Of a DNA stretch of 64,000 bases, positions 16,824 to 25,337 are shown in pieces (position 1 is the stretch's first letter; the number at the start of each line of letters is the position of its first letter). The notes beneath the pieces were generated by a model. The model did no database searches and was not told where the DNA came from. It worked only from the letters and a program-made list of their open reading frames with translations. Location of the stretch: the NCBI RefSeq assembly GCF_900104345.1, contig NZ_FNJN01000001.1, forward strand, positions 372,001 through 436,000, read 5' to 3'. The position numbers and the translations under genes were made by a program. This stretch comes from Microbacterium testaceum StLB037 (GTDB lineage: Bacteria; Actinomycetota; Actinomycetes; Actinomycetales; Microbacteriaceae).

Positions 16824-16860
16824 ACGGCCGGACCCCGCCACATCGGCGGAGTCCGGCCGT
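16824..16860. terminator. bidirectional hairpin between rbfA and mutY
   Basis: ACGGCCGGAC at 16824-16833 pairs with GTCCGGCCGT at 16851-16860, extended by CCGCC/GGCGG inside. It ends the converging rbfA and mutY transcripts. Confidence 0.75.
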
Positions 16861-16962
16861 TCGTCTTGCCATGGCATCCGGACCGCGATCCTCGGGACGA
16901 GAAGAGCGACGTGCCGGTTCGAGGGCGGGATCAGGGCGGCGGGCGTCGGACCGGACTCGGTT

Positions 16963-17841
16963 TCAGGATGCCGGGTGGCCCGGCAGGCGCAGATGCTCAT
17001 CGGCCGCTTCCACGAGGCCGTCGGCGATGAGGGAGTCGATGGCGCGGTCGCGCTGCGCGGCATCCGGCCATTGGGGGATCACGGCGAACGCCGGTACGGC
17101 CGCGGGCGCAGCCTCGCGCAGGGTCTTCAGCACCGCCCCGCGGGTCTGGCGATCGCTGCCCTCGTACGTGGCCTGTTTTCGTCGGCGGTCTTCGGATGCC
17201 GGGTACCCGGCCGCCCGCCACGCGCACTGCGTCGCGAGGGGGCACGCCTCGCACCTCGGCGCGCGGGCGGTGCAGACGATCGCGCCGAGTTCCATCGCGG
17301 CGGCGTTGACGATCGCGGACTCGGCGACGTCGGCGGGGAGCTCGGCCTCCATCGCCTCGAGGTCGCGGCGGTGCGGCGGACCCGGCTGCGCGCGACCCTC
17401 GATGGCGCGGGCGAGCACGCGTCGGGTGTTCGTGTCGACGACCGGATGCCGATCGCCGTACGCGAAGACCGCGACGGCCCGCGCGGTGTAGTCGCCGATC
17501 CCGGTGAGGGCCAGCAACGCCTCCACGTCGCGGGGAACGACCCCGTCGTGGCGATCGCGGATCTCGACGGCGGCGCGGTGCAACCACAGCGCGCGGCGCG
17601 GATAGCCGAGGTTCGCCCACTGCGTGACGGCGTCGCCCGGGGGAGAGGCGGCGAGGTCGGCGGGCGTCGGCCAGCGCGTCAGCCACGCCTCGAGGTGCGG
17701 GACGACGCGGTTCACCGGCGTCTGCTGCAGCATGAACTCGCTGACGAGCGTGCCCCACGCCCCGAACCCCTCGCGGCGCCAGGGGAGGTCGCGGGCCGCG
17801 TCGCGGTACCACGCGATGAGCGGGGCGGCGAGTCCTGGCAT
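16963..17841 (-). CDS. mutY: A/G-specific adenine glycosylase
   Basis: A protein of 292 residues that removes adenine mispaired with 8-oxoguanine. Catalytic Glu35 is in VSEFMLQQTPV, and the helix-hairpin-helix is LTGIGDYTARAV. Catalytic Asp136 is in HPVVDTNTRR, and the [4Fe-4S] ligands C190, C197, C200 and C206 have the exact Cx6Cx2Cx5C spacing. The protein is about 60 residues shorter than E. coli MutY, and the MutT-like 8-oxoG-recognition domain is replaced by a small helical C-terminus. Leaderless promoter. It is inserted antisense inside the rbfA-truB section of the translation cluster. Confidence 0.95.
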   Translation of the reverse strand: MPGLAAPLIAWYRDAARDLPWRREGFGAWGTLVSEFMLQQTPVNRVVPHLEAWLTRWPTPADLAASPPGDAVTQWANLGYPRRALWLHRAAVEIRDRHDGVVPRDVEALLALTGIGDYTARAVAVFAYGDRHPVVDTNTRRVLARAIEGRAQPGPPHRRDLEAMEAELPADVAESAIVNAAAMELGAIVCTARAPRCEACPLATQCAWRAAGYPASEDRRRKQATYEGSDRQTRGAVLKTLREAAPAAVPAFAVIPQWPDAAQRDRAIDSLIADGLVEAADEHLRLPGHPAS

Positions 17842-17847
17842 CCGTCC

Positions 17848-17853
17848 AGCCTA
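17848..17853 (-). promoter_or_regulatory. -10 element for mutY
   Basis: Minus-strand TAGGCT, six bases, ATG at 17841. Leaderless geometry. Confidence 0.6.
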
Positions 17854-17879
17854 CGGTCGTCAGCGGGGCCGAACTTCAC

Positions 17880-17931
17880 GCGTGAACGCTGTTCGCGCGC
17901 GTGAACGCGGGCTGCTCGCGTTTCTGCGCGC
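17880..17931. repeat. GTGAACGC-containing intergenic hairpin
   Basis: GCGTGAACGC is repeated directly at 17880-17889 and 17899-17908. The second copy starts a hairpin whose arms are 17895-17909 and 17917-17931: two 6-bp stems separated by a 3x3 internal loop. It resembles the element at 48728-48784 in outline. Confidence 0.6.
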
Positions 17932-18013
17932 CATCGCGTTCGCGCATGCCGCGGGGCGCTGCGGCGGGGCCCTCGCGGGGTGGCGGGAGCGGTCCGGTGT
18001 CGGCGGTCGAAAG

Positions 18014-18019
18014 TAGGCT
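18014..18019 (+). promoter_or_regulatory. -10 element for the kinase-like gene and truB
   Basis: TAGGCT, six bases, ATG at 18026. The spacer GGAGGC could also act as a weak Shine-Dalgarno if the transcript had a leader. Confidence 0.55.
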
Positions 18020-18025
18020 GGAGGC

Positions 18026-18529
18026 ATGTCGAGTGAGAACCCCGTCGAGACCCTGCAGCGGAGCCTGCGCGACCTGATGCGGCAGAACGCCCGCGCGGGG
18101 CGCGTGGTGGTCGCGATCGATGCGCTCGACGCCGAGGCCGCCTCGACCTTCGCCGACGCGTTCGCCGCGGCGATCGAGGCCGAGGGAACCGCGGTGTTCC
18201 GCGAGAACCTCGCCGACCACGCCGACGACGTGCGCGAGCGCCTCGTCGCGCCGTTCCGTTCGGGTGAGCCCTTCGGTGACTCGCCGGCCGCGCCGGCCGA
18301 TGCGGTGCTCGTGGTATCGGGCCGCTTCCTGCACGCCGCCGAGCTGCGCACGCTCTACAACTTCTCCGTCTGGCTCGAGAGCAACCCGCCCATCGGCGCT
18401 ACGCGCCCGGAGCTTCCGGAGGCCGAGAAGCACTACCTCAGCGAGTCGCGGCCCCGCGTGGCGGCATCCGTCATCGTCGAGAACTCCGACCCCTCGCACC
18501 CGGTGCAGGTGTTCGGAGATTTCTGCTGA
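18026..18529 (+). CDS. uridine kinase-like protein lacking a P-loop
   Basis: A protein of 167 residues. It begins with helices, then RVVVAIDALDAEAASTFADAF, which aligns in position with the VAIDGxxGSGKTTFA Walker A strand-loop of uridine kinase/phosphoribulokinase relatives; the glycines and Lys-Thr are gone. Later segments (VLVVSGRFLHAAELRTLYNFSVWL, near 95-120) resemble the same fold. It is therefore probably a degenerate, non-catalytic member. The stop overlaps the truB start by one base, so the two are co-translated. The function is unknown and the family match is moderate. Confidence 0.55.
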   Translation: MSSENPVETLQRSLRDLMRQNARAGRVVVAIDALDAEAASTFADAFAAAIEAEGTAVFRENLADHADDVRERLVAPFRSGEPFGDSPAAPADAVLVVSGRFLHAAELRTLYNFSVWLESNPPIGATRPELPEAEKHYLSESRPRVAASVIVENSDPSHPVQVFGDFC

Positions 18530-19422
18530 TGGTGCGTCCCGGAATCCTCCTGGTCGACAAGCCCGGAGGCATCACCAGCCATGACGTCGTGTCGCGGGCG
18601 CGGCGCGCGCTCGGCACCCGCAAGATCGGGCACGCCGGCACGCTCGACCCGATGGCCACGGGCCTGCTTGTGCTCGGCGTCGAGGGCGCGACCCGCCTGC
18701 TGACCTACATCGTCGGCGCTGACAAGACCTACGAGGCCACCGTCCTGCTCGGAGTCGCCACCGACAGCGACGACGCCGACGGTGTCGAAACGGCCAGGGC
18801 GGATGCCGCTGCCGTCGCCGCCGTGACCGATGAGGCCATCGCGGCGGGCATCGCCGACCTCACCGGCGACATCCAGCAGGTGCCCAGCACCGTCTCGGCC
18901 ATCAAGGTCGCGGGCCGTCGCGCCTACGACCTCGCGCGCGCCGGCGAAGAGGTCGAGCTGAAGGCGCGGAGCGTCACGGTCTCGCGGTTCGAGGTGCGCG
19001 AGACGCGCCGCGGCGAGGGCACGATCGAGCTCGATGTGGTCGTGGACTGCACGAGCGGCACGTACATCCGCGCTCTCGCTCGCGACCTCGGGCGCGCGGT
19101 CGGCGTCGGAGGGCACCTCACGGCTCTCCGTCGCACGCGCATCGGGGCGTTCGACGTCGTCGCCGCCGCATCCGTCGACGACATCGCCGAAGACGCCCTC
19201 GTCGCGCCCGCGACCGCGGCCGCCGTCGTGATGGGCGTCCTCGCCGTGGGCGACGACGAGGCACGAGATCTGCGGCACGGCAAGCGCATCGACGGGGGAG
19301 GCCGCCTGACCGGCGCGGTCGCGGCCGCGATCGACCCCGAGGGGCGTCTGATCGGCGTCGTCGAGAAACGCGGCACGCAGGTGAAGAGCGTCATGAACAT
19401 GCCCGAAGAGGCCGCCCGATGA
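18529..19422 (+). CDS. truB: tRNA pseudouridine(55) synthase
   Basis: A protein of 297 residues that makes pseudouridine 55 in the T-loop of tRNAs. It starts GILLVDKPGGITSHDVV, then KIGHAGTLDPMATGLLVLG with catalytic Asp39, the ADKTYEATVLLG strand and SGTYIRALARDLG. The C-terminal 80 residues form a PUA-like domain ending in GVVEKRG. The start overlaps the preceding stop by one base (TGATG) and its stop overlaps the next gene by four bases, placing it in an operon with the kinase-like protein and a small membrane protein. Confidence 0.97.
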   Translation: MVRPGILLVDKPGGITSHDVVSRARRALGTRKIGHAGTLDPMATGLLVLGVEGATRLLTYIVGADKTYEATVLLGVATDSDDADGVETARADAAAVAAVTDEAIAAGIADLTGDIQQVPSTVSAIKVAGRRAYDLARAGEEVELKARSVTVSRFEVRETRRGEGTIELDVVVDCTSGTYIRALARDLGRAVGVGGHLTALRRTRIGAFDVVAAASVDDIAEDALVAPATAAAVVMGVLAVGDDEARDLRHGKRIDGGGRLTGAVAAAIDPEGRLIGVVEKRGTQVKSVMNMPEEAAR

Positions 19423-19787
19423 TCCTGTGGTTCACGCTCGCCCAGGTGGGCATCGCCGTGCTCGCGGGTCTCGTCGCCATCACCGCGGGGCTCATCGGAC
19501 GCCGGCCGGGAGACGTGACGGTCGGCTCGCTCGCCCTCATCGAGCTGCTGCTGATCGTGCAGATCGTCGTCGCGATCATCTCGCCGTTCGCGGGTAACCC
19601 ACCCTCGGGCAGCCTGCTCGAGTTCTGGACCTACCTCGTGTCGGCCGCCCTGGTCCCGGTCGCCGGAGCCGCGTGGGCGCTGATCGAACGCAGCCGCTGG
19701 AGCACCGTCATCATGGGCGTCGCGGCCCTCGCCGTCGCGGTCATGGTGTGGCGCATGCACATCATCTGGACCGTGCAGCTGGCGTGA
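19419..19787 (+). CDS. small four-helix membrane protein
   Basis: A protein of 122 residues with four predicted transmembrane helices (about 4-26, 35-57, 68-87 and 95-115) and a conserved-looking GLIGRRPGDVTVGSLALIELLLIVQ segment. I do not recognise a named family. It is translationally coupled to truB through an ATGA overlap and is followed 50 bases later by another small membrane protein. Function cannot be inferred beyond a membrane role. Confidence 0.75.
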   Translation: MILWFTLAQVGIAVLAGLVAITAGLIGRRPGDVTVGSLALIELLLIVQIVVAIISPFAGNPPSGSLLEFWTYLVSAALVPVAGAAWALIERSRWSTVIMGVAALAVAVMVWRMHIIWTVQLA

Positions 19788-19822
19788 GGGCGCACCGCCG
19801 CTCGGCCACGGCGCGGGCGAAC

Positions 19823-19828
19823 TAGAAT
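19823..19828 (+). promoter_or_regulatory. -10 element upstream of the 139-aa membrane protein
   Basis: TAGAAT lies nine bases before the ATG at 19838; the transcript would also carry ribF. Confidence 0.45.
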
Positions 19829-19837
19829 CGACAGGTC

Positions 19838-20257
19838 ATGGCATCCACCACTCCCACCCGCTCCCGGGGGATGACCGGCATCGGCCGTGTCCTCGTCGTC
19901 GTCTACGGCATCATGGCGCTCGCCGCCACGGGCCGCTCGTTCGTGCAGATCGTGCGCGAGTTCGACGACGCCCCTCTCGCGTACGCGCTGTCGGCTCTCG
20001 CCGCCGTCGTGTACATCCTCGCGACCCTCGCGCTCGTCTTCTCGGCACGGCCCGCGTGGTACCGCGTCGCCTGGATCGCGATCGGCTTCGAGCTGGTGGG
20101 CGTGCTCGTCGTGGGCACCCTGAGCCTCGTTCTTCCCGCGCTGTTCCAGCACCCCACCGTGTGGTCGGTCTACGGCTACGGGTACCTGTTCATCCCGCTG
20201 GTGCTGCCCTTCCTCGGGCTCTGGTGGCTCACGCGCCATCGCCGGGCGACGCGATGA
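19838..20257 (+). CDS. small four-helix membrane protein upstream of ribF
   Basis: A protein of 139 residues with helices at about 14-36, 46-68, 76-98 and 110-130, ending in a basic tail (TRHRRATR) that should face the cytoplasm. The YGYGYLFIPLVLPFLGLWWL segment is distinctive, but I cannot assign a family. It overlaps ribF by four bases (ATGA), so it is made with the flavin enzyme. A transporter role for riboflavin is conceivable from the context but nothing in the sequence supports it directly. Confidence 0.75.
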   Translation: MASTTPTRSRGMTGIGRVLVVVYGIMALAATGRSFVQIVREFDDAPLAYALSALAAVVYILATLALVFSARPAWYRVAWIAIGFELVGVLVVGTLSLVLPALFQHPTVWSVYGYGYLFIPLVLPFLGLWWLTRHRRATR

Positions 20258-21198
20258 TCGTCTTCCGCGATCCCTCCGAGGTCCCGGCGGACTTCGGGCC
20301 CTCGGTGGTGGCGATCGGAAAGTTCGACGGCGTGCACGCCGGCCACCGCGCCGTGATCGATCGTGCACGCATCGACGCGTCCGACGGCGCACGCGTCGTC
20401 GCGGTGACGTTCGACCGCAACCCGCTCAGCATCCTCCGCCCCGAGAAGTGCCCCCCCGACGTGATCGGGCCGCACCAGAAGCTCGAGTTGCTCGAGCGCG
20501 CCGGCGTCGACGCGACGCTGCTGCTGACCTTCGACGAGGAGCTCGCGGCGATCCCGGCCGACGAGTTCGTGCTCGCCGTGCTCGTGGAGGCGCTGCAGGC
20601 GCGCACGGTGCTCGTGGGCCGTGACTTCCGCTTCGGCGCCGGGGGAGCGGGCGGACCCGACCTCTTGGTCCGCATGGGAGCCGAGCACGGGTTCCGCGTC
20701 GATGTGGTCGACGACGTGCGGGCCGTCCACGCCGACCGGCGCGTGTCATCCACGTGGATCCGCGAGGCCCTCTCGGTGGGCGATGTCGCGACGGCCGCGC
20801 GCCTTCTGGGCCGCGCTCCCTCGGTGTGGGGCGAGGTCGTGCACGGGCTCAAGCGGGGGCGCGAGCTCGGCTACCCGACCGCGAACCTCTCGCCCGACCT
20901 CGAGGGCTTCGTCCCCGCCGACGGCGTGTACGCGGGCTGGCTCGTCGACGTCGACGGGGCTCGGCGCATCAGCTACCCGGCCGCGATCAGCGTCGGCACC
21001 AATCCCACGTTCGACGACGTGCACGCGCGGCAGGTCGAGGCGTACGTGATCGACGAGACCGGGCTGGACCTGTACGGCCACCACGTCGAGGTTCGTTTCG
21101 TGGAGCGGGTGCGCGAGATGACGGCGTTCGACGGCATCGACGCGTTGCTCGTGCAGATGGCGGACGACGTGGAGCGGGCGCGGGCGATCCTGCGGTGA
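20254..21198 (+). CDS. ribF: bifunctional riboflavin kinase / FMN adenylyltransferase
   Basis: A protein of 314 residues, the normal length for bacterial RibF, which turns riboflavin into FMN and then FAD. The N-terminal adenylyltransferase has GKFDGVHAGHRAVI (nucleotidyl-transferase GxxH) and a VGRDFRFGAGGAGG loop; S(S/T)TWIREAL ends the domain. The C-terminal kinase begins GEVVHGLKRGRELGYPTANL, which contains the PTAN motif that binds ATP-Mg. It is coupled to the preceding membrane protein. Its products serve the flavin monooxygenase pair at 48.9-50.8 kb and general flavoenzymes. Confidence 0.96.
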   Translation: MIVFRDPSEVPADFGPSVVAIGKFDGVHAGHRAVIDRARIDASDGARVVAVTFDRNPLSILRPEKCPPDVIGPHQKLELLERAGVDATLLLTFDEELAAIPADEFVLAVLVEALQARTVLVGRDFRFGAGGAGGPDLLVRMGAEHGFRVDVVDDVRAVHADRRVSSTWIREALSVGDVATAARLLGRAPSVWGEVVHGLKRGRELGYPTANLSPDLEGFVPADGVYAGWLVDVDGARRISYPAAISVGTNPTFDDVHARQVEAYVIDETGLDLYGHHVEVRFVERVREMTAFDGIDALLVQMADDVERARAILR

Positions 21199-21249
21199 GG
21201 TGCGGGCCGGGGCCGGGCTGGGTGGATTCGGGGCGCGTTGTGCGGCTCC

Positions 21250-21284
21250 GGGGCGGTGGACGTGGCCGCGGGGCGGTGGACGTG
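21250..21284 (+). repeat. two direct copies of GGGGCGGTGGACGTG
   Basis: Copies at 21250-21264 and 21270-21284, 20 bases apart, in the ribF-MFS gap. Confidence 0.6.
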
Positions 21285-21312
21285 ACCCCGGGGCCACCTG
21301 CGAACGACGGTT

Positions 21313-21358
21313 GCGGGGTGTTTCCGCACCGCGCCCGAGCGGCCCCGGAACACCCCGC
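21313..21358. terminator. hairpin between convergent ribF and MFS genes
   Basis: GCGGGGTGTT at 21313-21322 pairs perfectly with AACACCCCGC at 21349-21358, extended by CC/GG. Confidence 0.6.
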
Positions 21359-21368
21359 CGCGCCCGCG

Positions 21369-22736
21369 TCAGTCCGGCCGCGACAGGTGATTCCGGATGC
21401 CGAGGAACGACGCCGCGGCCCCGAGCAGCATCAGCGCGGCGGTGAAGACGGCCGCGCGGTGGAAGCCGCCGAGGTCGAGCGAGCCGCCCACGACCGCTGA
21501 GACGGCCGCGATCGCCAGGAGCCCCGCGACGCGAGAGACGGCGTTGTTGACGGCCGAGGCGATGCCGGAGCGCTCGGTGTCGATGGCGCCGAGCACGGCC
21601 GCGGTGAGCGGTGAGACGGTGGCGGTGAGCCCCAGGCCCCACACGACGACGCCGGGCAGGATCTGCGTCCAGTAGTCGAAGTCTCCGCTGACGTTCAACA
21701 GCAGCAGCGCCCCGGCCGCCATCACGATCGGCCCGAGCGTCATGAACAGGCGCGGGCCGAAGCGCCCCGCGAGGGCGCCCATCCGCGAGCTCAGCAGGAT
21801 CATCAGCACCGTGCTCGGCAGCGACGCAAGCCCGGCGAGGGTGGCGGGCAGCCCCGCGCCCTGCTGCAGGTACACGCTCACCACGAAGCCGTTGAGCGAC
21901 AGCGCGGCGTAGACGAAGACGGTCGCGAGATTGCCCGCCCAGAAGTTGCGCGAGCGGAAGAGATCGAGCGGCATCAGCGGGTCGCGCCCCGTGCGCTGAC
22001 GCAGGAGGAACCCCGCGAACGACAGGATGCCGACGACCCCGGGGAGCCAGATGACGGGGGACGTCCAGCCGAGGTTCGGCTGCTCGATGAGGGCGAAGAC
22101 GATGCCGCCGAGGCCGACAGCGCACAGGACCGCGCCGAGGACGTCGACGCGGGCCCCGGGCCGACGATGATCGCGGTGACCGAGACGGGCGAGCAACCAC
22201 ATGGTCACCGCGATGGGCAGCACGTTCACCAGGAACACCAGGCGCCACGACAGCGTGTCGACGAAGATGCCGCCGATGAGGGGCCCGGCGATCATGGCGA
22301 CGGTCGTCGCTCCGGTCCAGATGCCGATCGCGCGGGCCTGCGCGGGCCCGCGGAACGTCGAGGTGATCAGGGCCAGCGAGCTCGGGACGAGGAGGGCGCC
22401 GGCGATGCCCTGCAACGCGCGGGCGACGATGAGGAACTCGGCGGTGGGGGCGGCGGCGATCGCCACCGACGTGAGCCCGAAACCGATCAGGCCGATCCGC
22501 AGCACCACGATGCGTCCGAGGACGTCGCTCAGTGATCCCGCGACCAGGATGAAGGCGCCGAGGGTCACCAGGTAGGCGTCGACGACCCATTGCTGCGTCG
22601 ACAGTCCGCCACCGAGTTCGCCCGCGATCGCGGGGAGGGCGACGTTGACCACCGTCCCGTCGAGGAACGACACGAACGAGGCCAGGACGGCGATCGACAG
22701 GACGACCCGCTGCTCGCGTGTCATCGTCTCGGCCAT
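21369..22736 (-). CDS. DHA2/EmrB-type MFS drug exporter
   Basis: A protein of 455 residues with about 14 transmembrane helices, the DHA2 layout. Motifs: FLDGTVVNVALPAIAGELGG in helix 1 (motif D1, with the Asp typical of H+/drug antiport), GSLSDVLGRIVVL (motif A), ARALQGIAGALLVPSSLALI, and the antiporter motif C region GATTVAMIAGPLIGGIFVD. The ATG is set by the six-base spacing from TACGCT. The substrate is unknown; the family exports cationic drugs or dyes. A single gene, divergent from copA by 130 bases. Confidence 0.9.
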   Translation of the reverse strand: MAETMTREQRVVLSIAVLASFVSFLDGTVVNVALPAIAGELGGGLSTQQWVVDAYLVTLGAFILVAGSLSDVLGRIVVLRIGLIGFGLTSVAIAAAPTAEFLIVARALQGIAGALLVPSSLALITSTFRGPAQARAIGIWTGATTVAMIAGPLIGGIFVDTLSWRLVFLVNVLPIAVTMWLLARLGHRDHRRPGARVDVLGAVLCAVGLGGIVFALIEQPNLGWTSPVIWLPGVVGILSFAGFLLRQRTGRDPLMPLDLFRSRNFWAGNLATVFVYAALSLNGFVVSVYLQQGAGLPATLAGLASLPSTVLMILLSSRMGALAGRFGPRLFMTLGPIVMAAGALLLLNVSGDFDYWTQILPGVVVWGLGLTATVSPLTAAVLGAIDTERSGIASAVNNAVSRVAGLLAIAAVSAVVGGSLDLGGFHRAAVFTAALMLLGAAASFLGIRNHLSRPD

Positions 22737-22742
22737 GGCACC

Positions 22743-22748
22743 AGCGTA
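22743..22748 (-). promoter_or_regulatory. -10 element for the DHA2 exporter
   Basis: Minus-strand TACGCT, six bases, ATG. Leaderless geometry. Confidence 0.5.
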
Positions 22749-22816
22749 CGGTTCCCGCTGATCACGCGCGCGGGGTGGACAGCATCTCCGCCGGTGTCGG
22801 GGGACACGCCCGCGGA

Positions 22817-22833
22817 ATACCCCCAGGGGGTAT
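22817..22833 (+). promoter_or_regulatory. CsoR-type copper operator overlapping the copA promoter
   Basis: ATACCCCCAGGGGGTAT is a perfect 17-base palindrome centred on A22825. G/C-tract palindromes flanked by AT are the known operator type of CsoR copper repressors. The likely -10, TATCGT at 22831-22836, overlaps its right arm, so bound CsoR would block transcription until Cu(I) releases it. Confidence 0.75.
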
Positions 22834-22866
22834 CGTGTTCTGGACGGAGTGACCGGAGGAGAAGCC

Positions 22867-25281
22867 ATGCGCGACAACACCGATTCCCCGACGTCGACCG
22901 CCGAAGCCGTGCTCGACATCGAGGGCATGACCTGCGCCAGCTGCGTCGCCCGGGTCGAGAAGCGGCTCGGCCGCGTCGATGGGGTCGAGGCCGCGGTCAA
23001 CCTCGCGACCGAGACCGCGCGGGTCCGGTACCCGGCCGACCTCGACCCCGCGACTCTCGTCGCCGCCGTGCGCTCCGCCGGCTACGACGCCACCGTGCGT
23101 CCGCGCTCCTCGTCTCGCGACACGACCGCAGGGGCCGCGGCATCCCTCCCGCTTTCGCTTCCGACGGAGGAGCGACCGGATGCCGGCACCCCCGCGCCGC
23201 ATCCCGTCGCGGTTCCCGCTCCCGGCGGCGCCATCGACGCCACCACCGGCCACGCCCTCGACGGGGCCTCCGACCACGGGGTCTCCGACCACGGGGGCCA
23301 CGTCCACGACACCGCCGACGCCCCGGGCTCCACCCCGCTGCGCGTGCGGCTGTGGGTGTCGCTCGCGTTGGCCGCCCCCGTCGTGGCCCTCGGCATGATC
23401 CCGGCGTGGCAGTTCCCCGGCTGGCAGTGGGTCTCGCTCGTGCTCGCGACGCCGATCGTGCTCTGGGGCGGATGGCCGTTCCACCGCGCGACGCTGCGCA
23501 ATGCCCGCCACGGCGCGGCGACCATGGACACCCTGATCACCCTGGGCACCTTCGCCGCCTATCTGTGGAGCGTGTGGGCCCTCGTGTTCGGGACGGCCGG
23601 GCGGATCGGCATCCGGCACGAGGTCGCCCTGTTCGGCCCCGTGCACGACGCGAGCTCCGTCGTCTACTTCGAGGTCGCGGCGGCGGTGACGGTGTTCCTG
23701 CTGCTCGGCCGCGTGATCGAGCAGCGTTCCACTCGCCGCGCGGGAGCAGCGCTGCGTTCCCTGCTCGACCTCGGCGCCCGCGAGGCCGAGCTCGCGGACG
23801 GGAGCCGCATCGACGTCGATCGCCTCGCCGTGGGCGACGTGTTCGTCGTCCGGCCGGGAGCGACCGTCGCCACCGACGGCGAGGTCCTCGAGGGCACAGC
23901 CTCGGTGGATGAGAGCATGCTCACCGGCGAGGCGGTTCCGGTCGACGTCGGTCCCGGATCGATCCTCACCGGCGGCACGATCGCCACGGGTGGGCGCCTG
24001 CTGGTGCGCGCGACCGGCGTGGGCGAGCAGACCCGCCTGGCCCGCATCGCGCGCCTGGTCGAAGACGCGCAGCTCGGCAAGAGCCGCGTCCAGCGTCTCG
24101 CCGATCGCATCTCGGGCGTCTTCGTCCCGGTCGTGATCGTCCTGGCCGTCGCGACCCTCGTCGCCTGGCTGCTGGCGGGGCAACCCGTGGCCGCCGGCTT
24201 CACTGCGGCCGTCGCGGTGCTCATCATCGCGTGCCCCTGCGCGCTCGGCCTCGCCACCCCCATCGCGATCCTCGTCGGCACCGGCCGCGGAGCGCAGCTC
24301 GGGATCCTCGTGACGGGACCCGCGGCCCTGGAGTCGGCCGAGCGCATCGACACGATCGTGCTCGACAAGACCGGGACCCTCACCTCGGGCCGGATGAGCG
24401 TCACGCAGGTCACGACCGTCGATGCCCAGGATGCCGCTGACGCCCTCGAGCGCGTCGCCGCCGTCGAGCGCGGCTCCGAGCACCCCGTCGCCCACGCCAT
24501 CGTCGCCGCCGCGGGGGACGGGCCCGTCGCCACCGCCCTCGAGGCCCTGCCCGGCCGCGGCGTCACGGGGACCGTCGACGGCGTTCGCGTGTTCGCGGGG
24601 CGTCCGGCCCTGGCCGCCGATTTCGGCGCCGAACTGCCGGTCGCTCTGGCGGACGCCGTGGCGGCGGGGGAGCAGCGCGGCACCGTCGTCGTGGCCGGGT
24701 GGGCCGACACCGACGGCGCCCTGCGTGCACGGATCGTGATCGAGGTGGCCGACACCGTCCGGGCCGAGAGCGCGGAGACCGTCGCCGAGCTGAAGGCGAT
24801 GGGTCTCGAGCCGATCCTGCTCACCGGCGACAACGAGCACGTCGCTCGGGCGGTCGCCGCCGACCTCGGAATCGACCGCGTGCGGGCCGGCGTCCTCCCC
24901 GAGGGCAAGGTCGAGACGATCCGGGCGCTCCGCGCCGAGGGGCGCACCGTCGCGATGGTCGGCGACGGGGTCAACGACGCCGCCGCTCTGGCATCCGCTG
25001 ATCTGGGCATCGCGATGGGCGGAGGGACCGATGCCGCGCTGCACGCGAGCGACGTGGCGCTCATGCGCGACGACCCGCGGGGCATCGTCACCGCCCTGGC
25101 GCTCAGCCGGCGCACGATGCGCGTCATTCGCGGCAACCTGTTCTGGGCCTTCGCGTACAACGTCGCCGCCCTGCCGCTGGCGGCGCTGGGACTTCTGAAC
25201 CCGATGCTGGCGGGGGCCGCGATGGCGTTCTCGAGCGTCTTCGTCGTCCTCAACAGCCTGCGCCTGCGACGCGCGGTCTGA
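22867..25281 (+). CDS. copA: Cu(I)-exporting P1B-type ATPase
   Basis: A protein of 804 residues that pumps Cu(I) out of the cell using ATP. One N-terminal heavy-metal domain has GMTCASC (Cys23, Cys26). A long linker at about residues 85-160 ends in a His/Asp-rich stretch (SDHG..SDHGGHVHD). Eight transmembrane helices follow, with the Cu-binding CPCALGLATP. The cytoplasmic motifs are TGEAVP (actuator), DKTGTLT (phosphorylated Asp), SEHPVAHA (nucleotide-binding HP) and MVGDGVNDAAAL. GGAGGAG precedes the ATG. No CsoR gene or CopZ chaperone lies in the window. Confidence 0.96.
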   Translation: MRDNTDSPTSTAEAVLDIEGMTCASCVARVEKRLGRVDGVEAAVNLATETARVRYPADLDPATLVAAVRSAGYDATVRPRSSSRDTTAGAAASLPLSLPTEERPDAGTPAPHPVAVPAPGGAIDATTGHALDGASDHGVSDHGGHVHDTADAPGSTPLRVRLWVSLALAAPVVALGMIPAWQFPGWQWVSLVLATPIVLWGGWPFHRATLRNARHGAATMDTLITLGTFAAYLWSVWALVFGTAGRIGIRHEVALFGPVHDASSVVYFEVAAAVTVFLLLGRVIEQRSTRRAGAALRSLLDLGAREAELADGSRIDVDRLAVGDVFVVRPGATVATDGEVLEGTASVDESMLTGEAVPVDVGPGSILTGGTIATGGRLLVRATGVGEQTRLARIARLVEDAQLGKSRVQRLADRISGVFVPVVIVLAVATLVAWLLAGQPVAAGFTAAVAVLIIACPCALGLATPIAILVGTGRGAQLGILVTGPAALESAERIDTIVLDKTGTLTSGRMSVTQVTTVDAQDAADALERVAAVERGSEHPVAHAIVAAAGDGPVATALEALPGRGVTGTVDGVRVFAGRPALAADFGAELPVALADAVAAGEQRGTVVVAGWADTDGALRARIVIEVADTVRAESAETVAELKAMGLEPILLTGDNEHVARAVAADLGIDRVRAGVLPEGKVETIRALRAEGRTVAMVGDGVNDAAALASADLGIAMGGGTDAALHASDVALMRDDPRGIVTALALSRRTMRVIRGNLFWAFAYNVAALPLAALGLLNPMLAGAAMAFSSVFVVLNSLRLRRAV

Positions 25282-25337
25282 GACTCCGATGAACTCGCGC
25301 GGGCCGGGTTAGTGTCGAGGTGATCCCTGGAGGTCGC

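Noticed and set aside
21250..21284. 20-bp tandem GGGGCGGTGGACGTG as a regulatory array
   Set aside because: Only two copies, in a gap between convergent genes where no promoter is needed; probably simple duplication.
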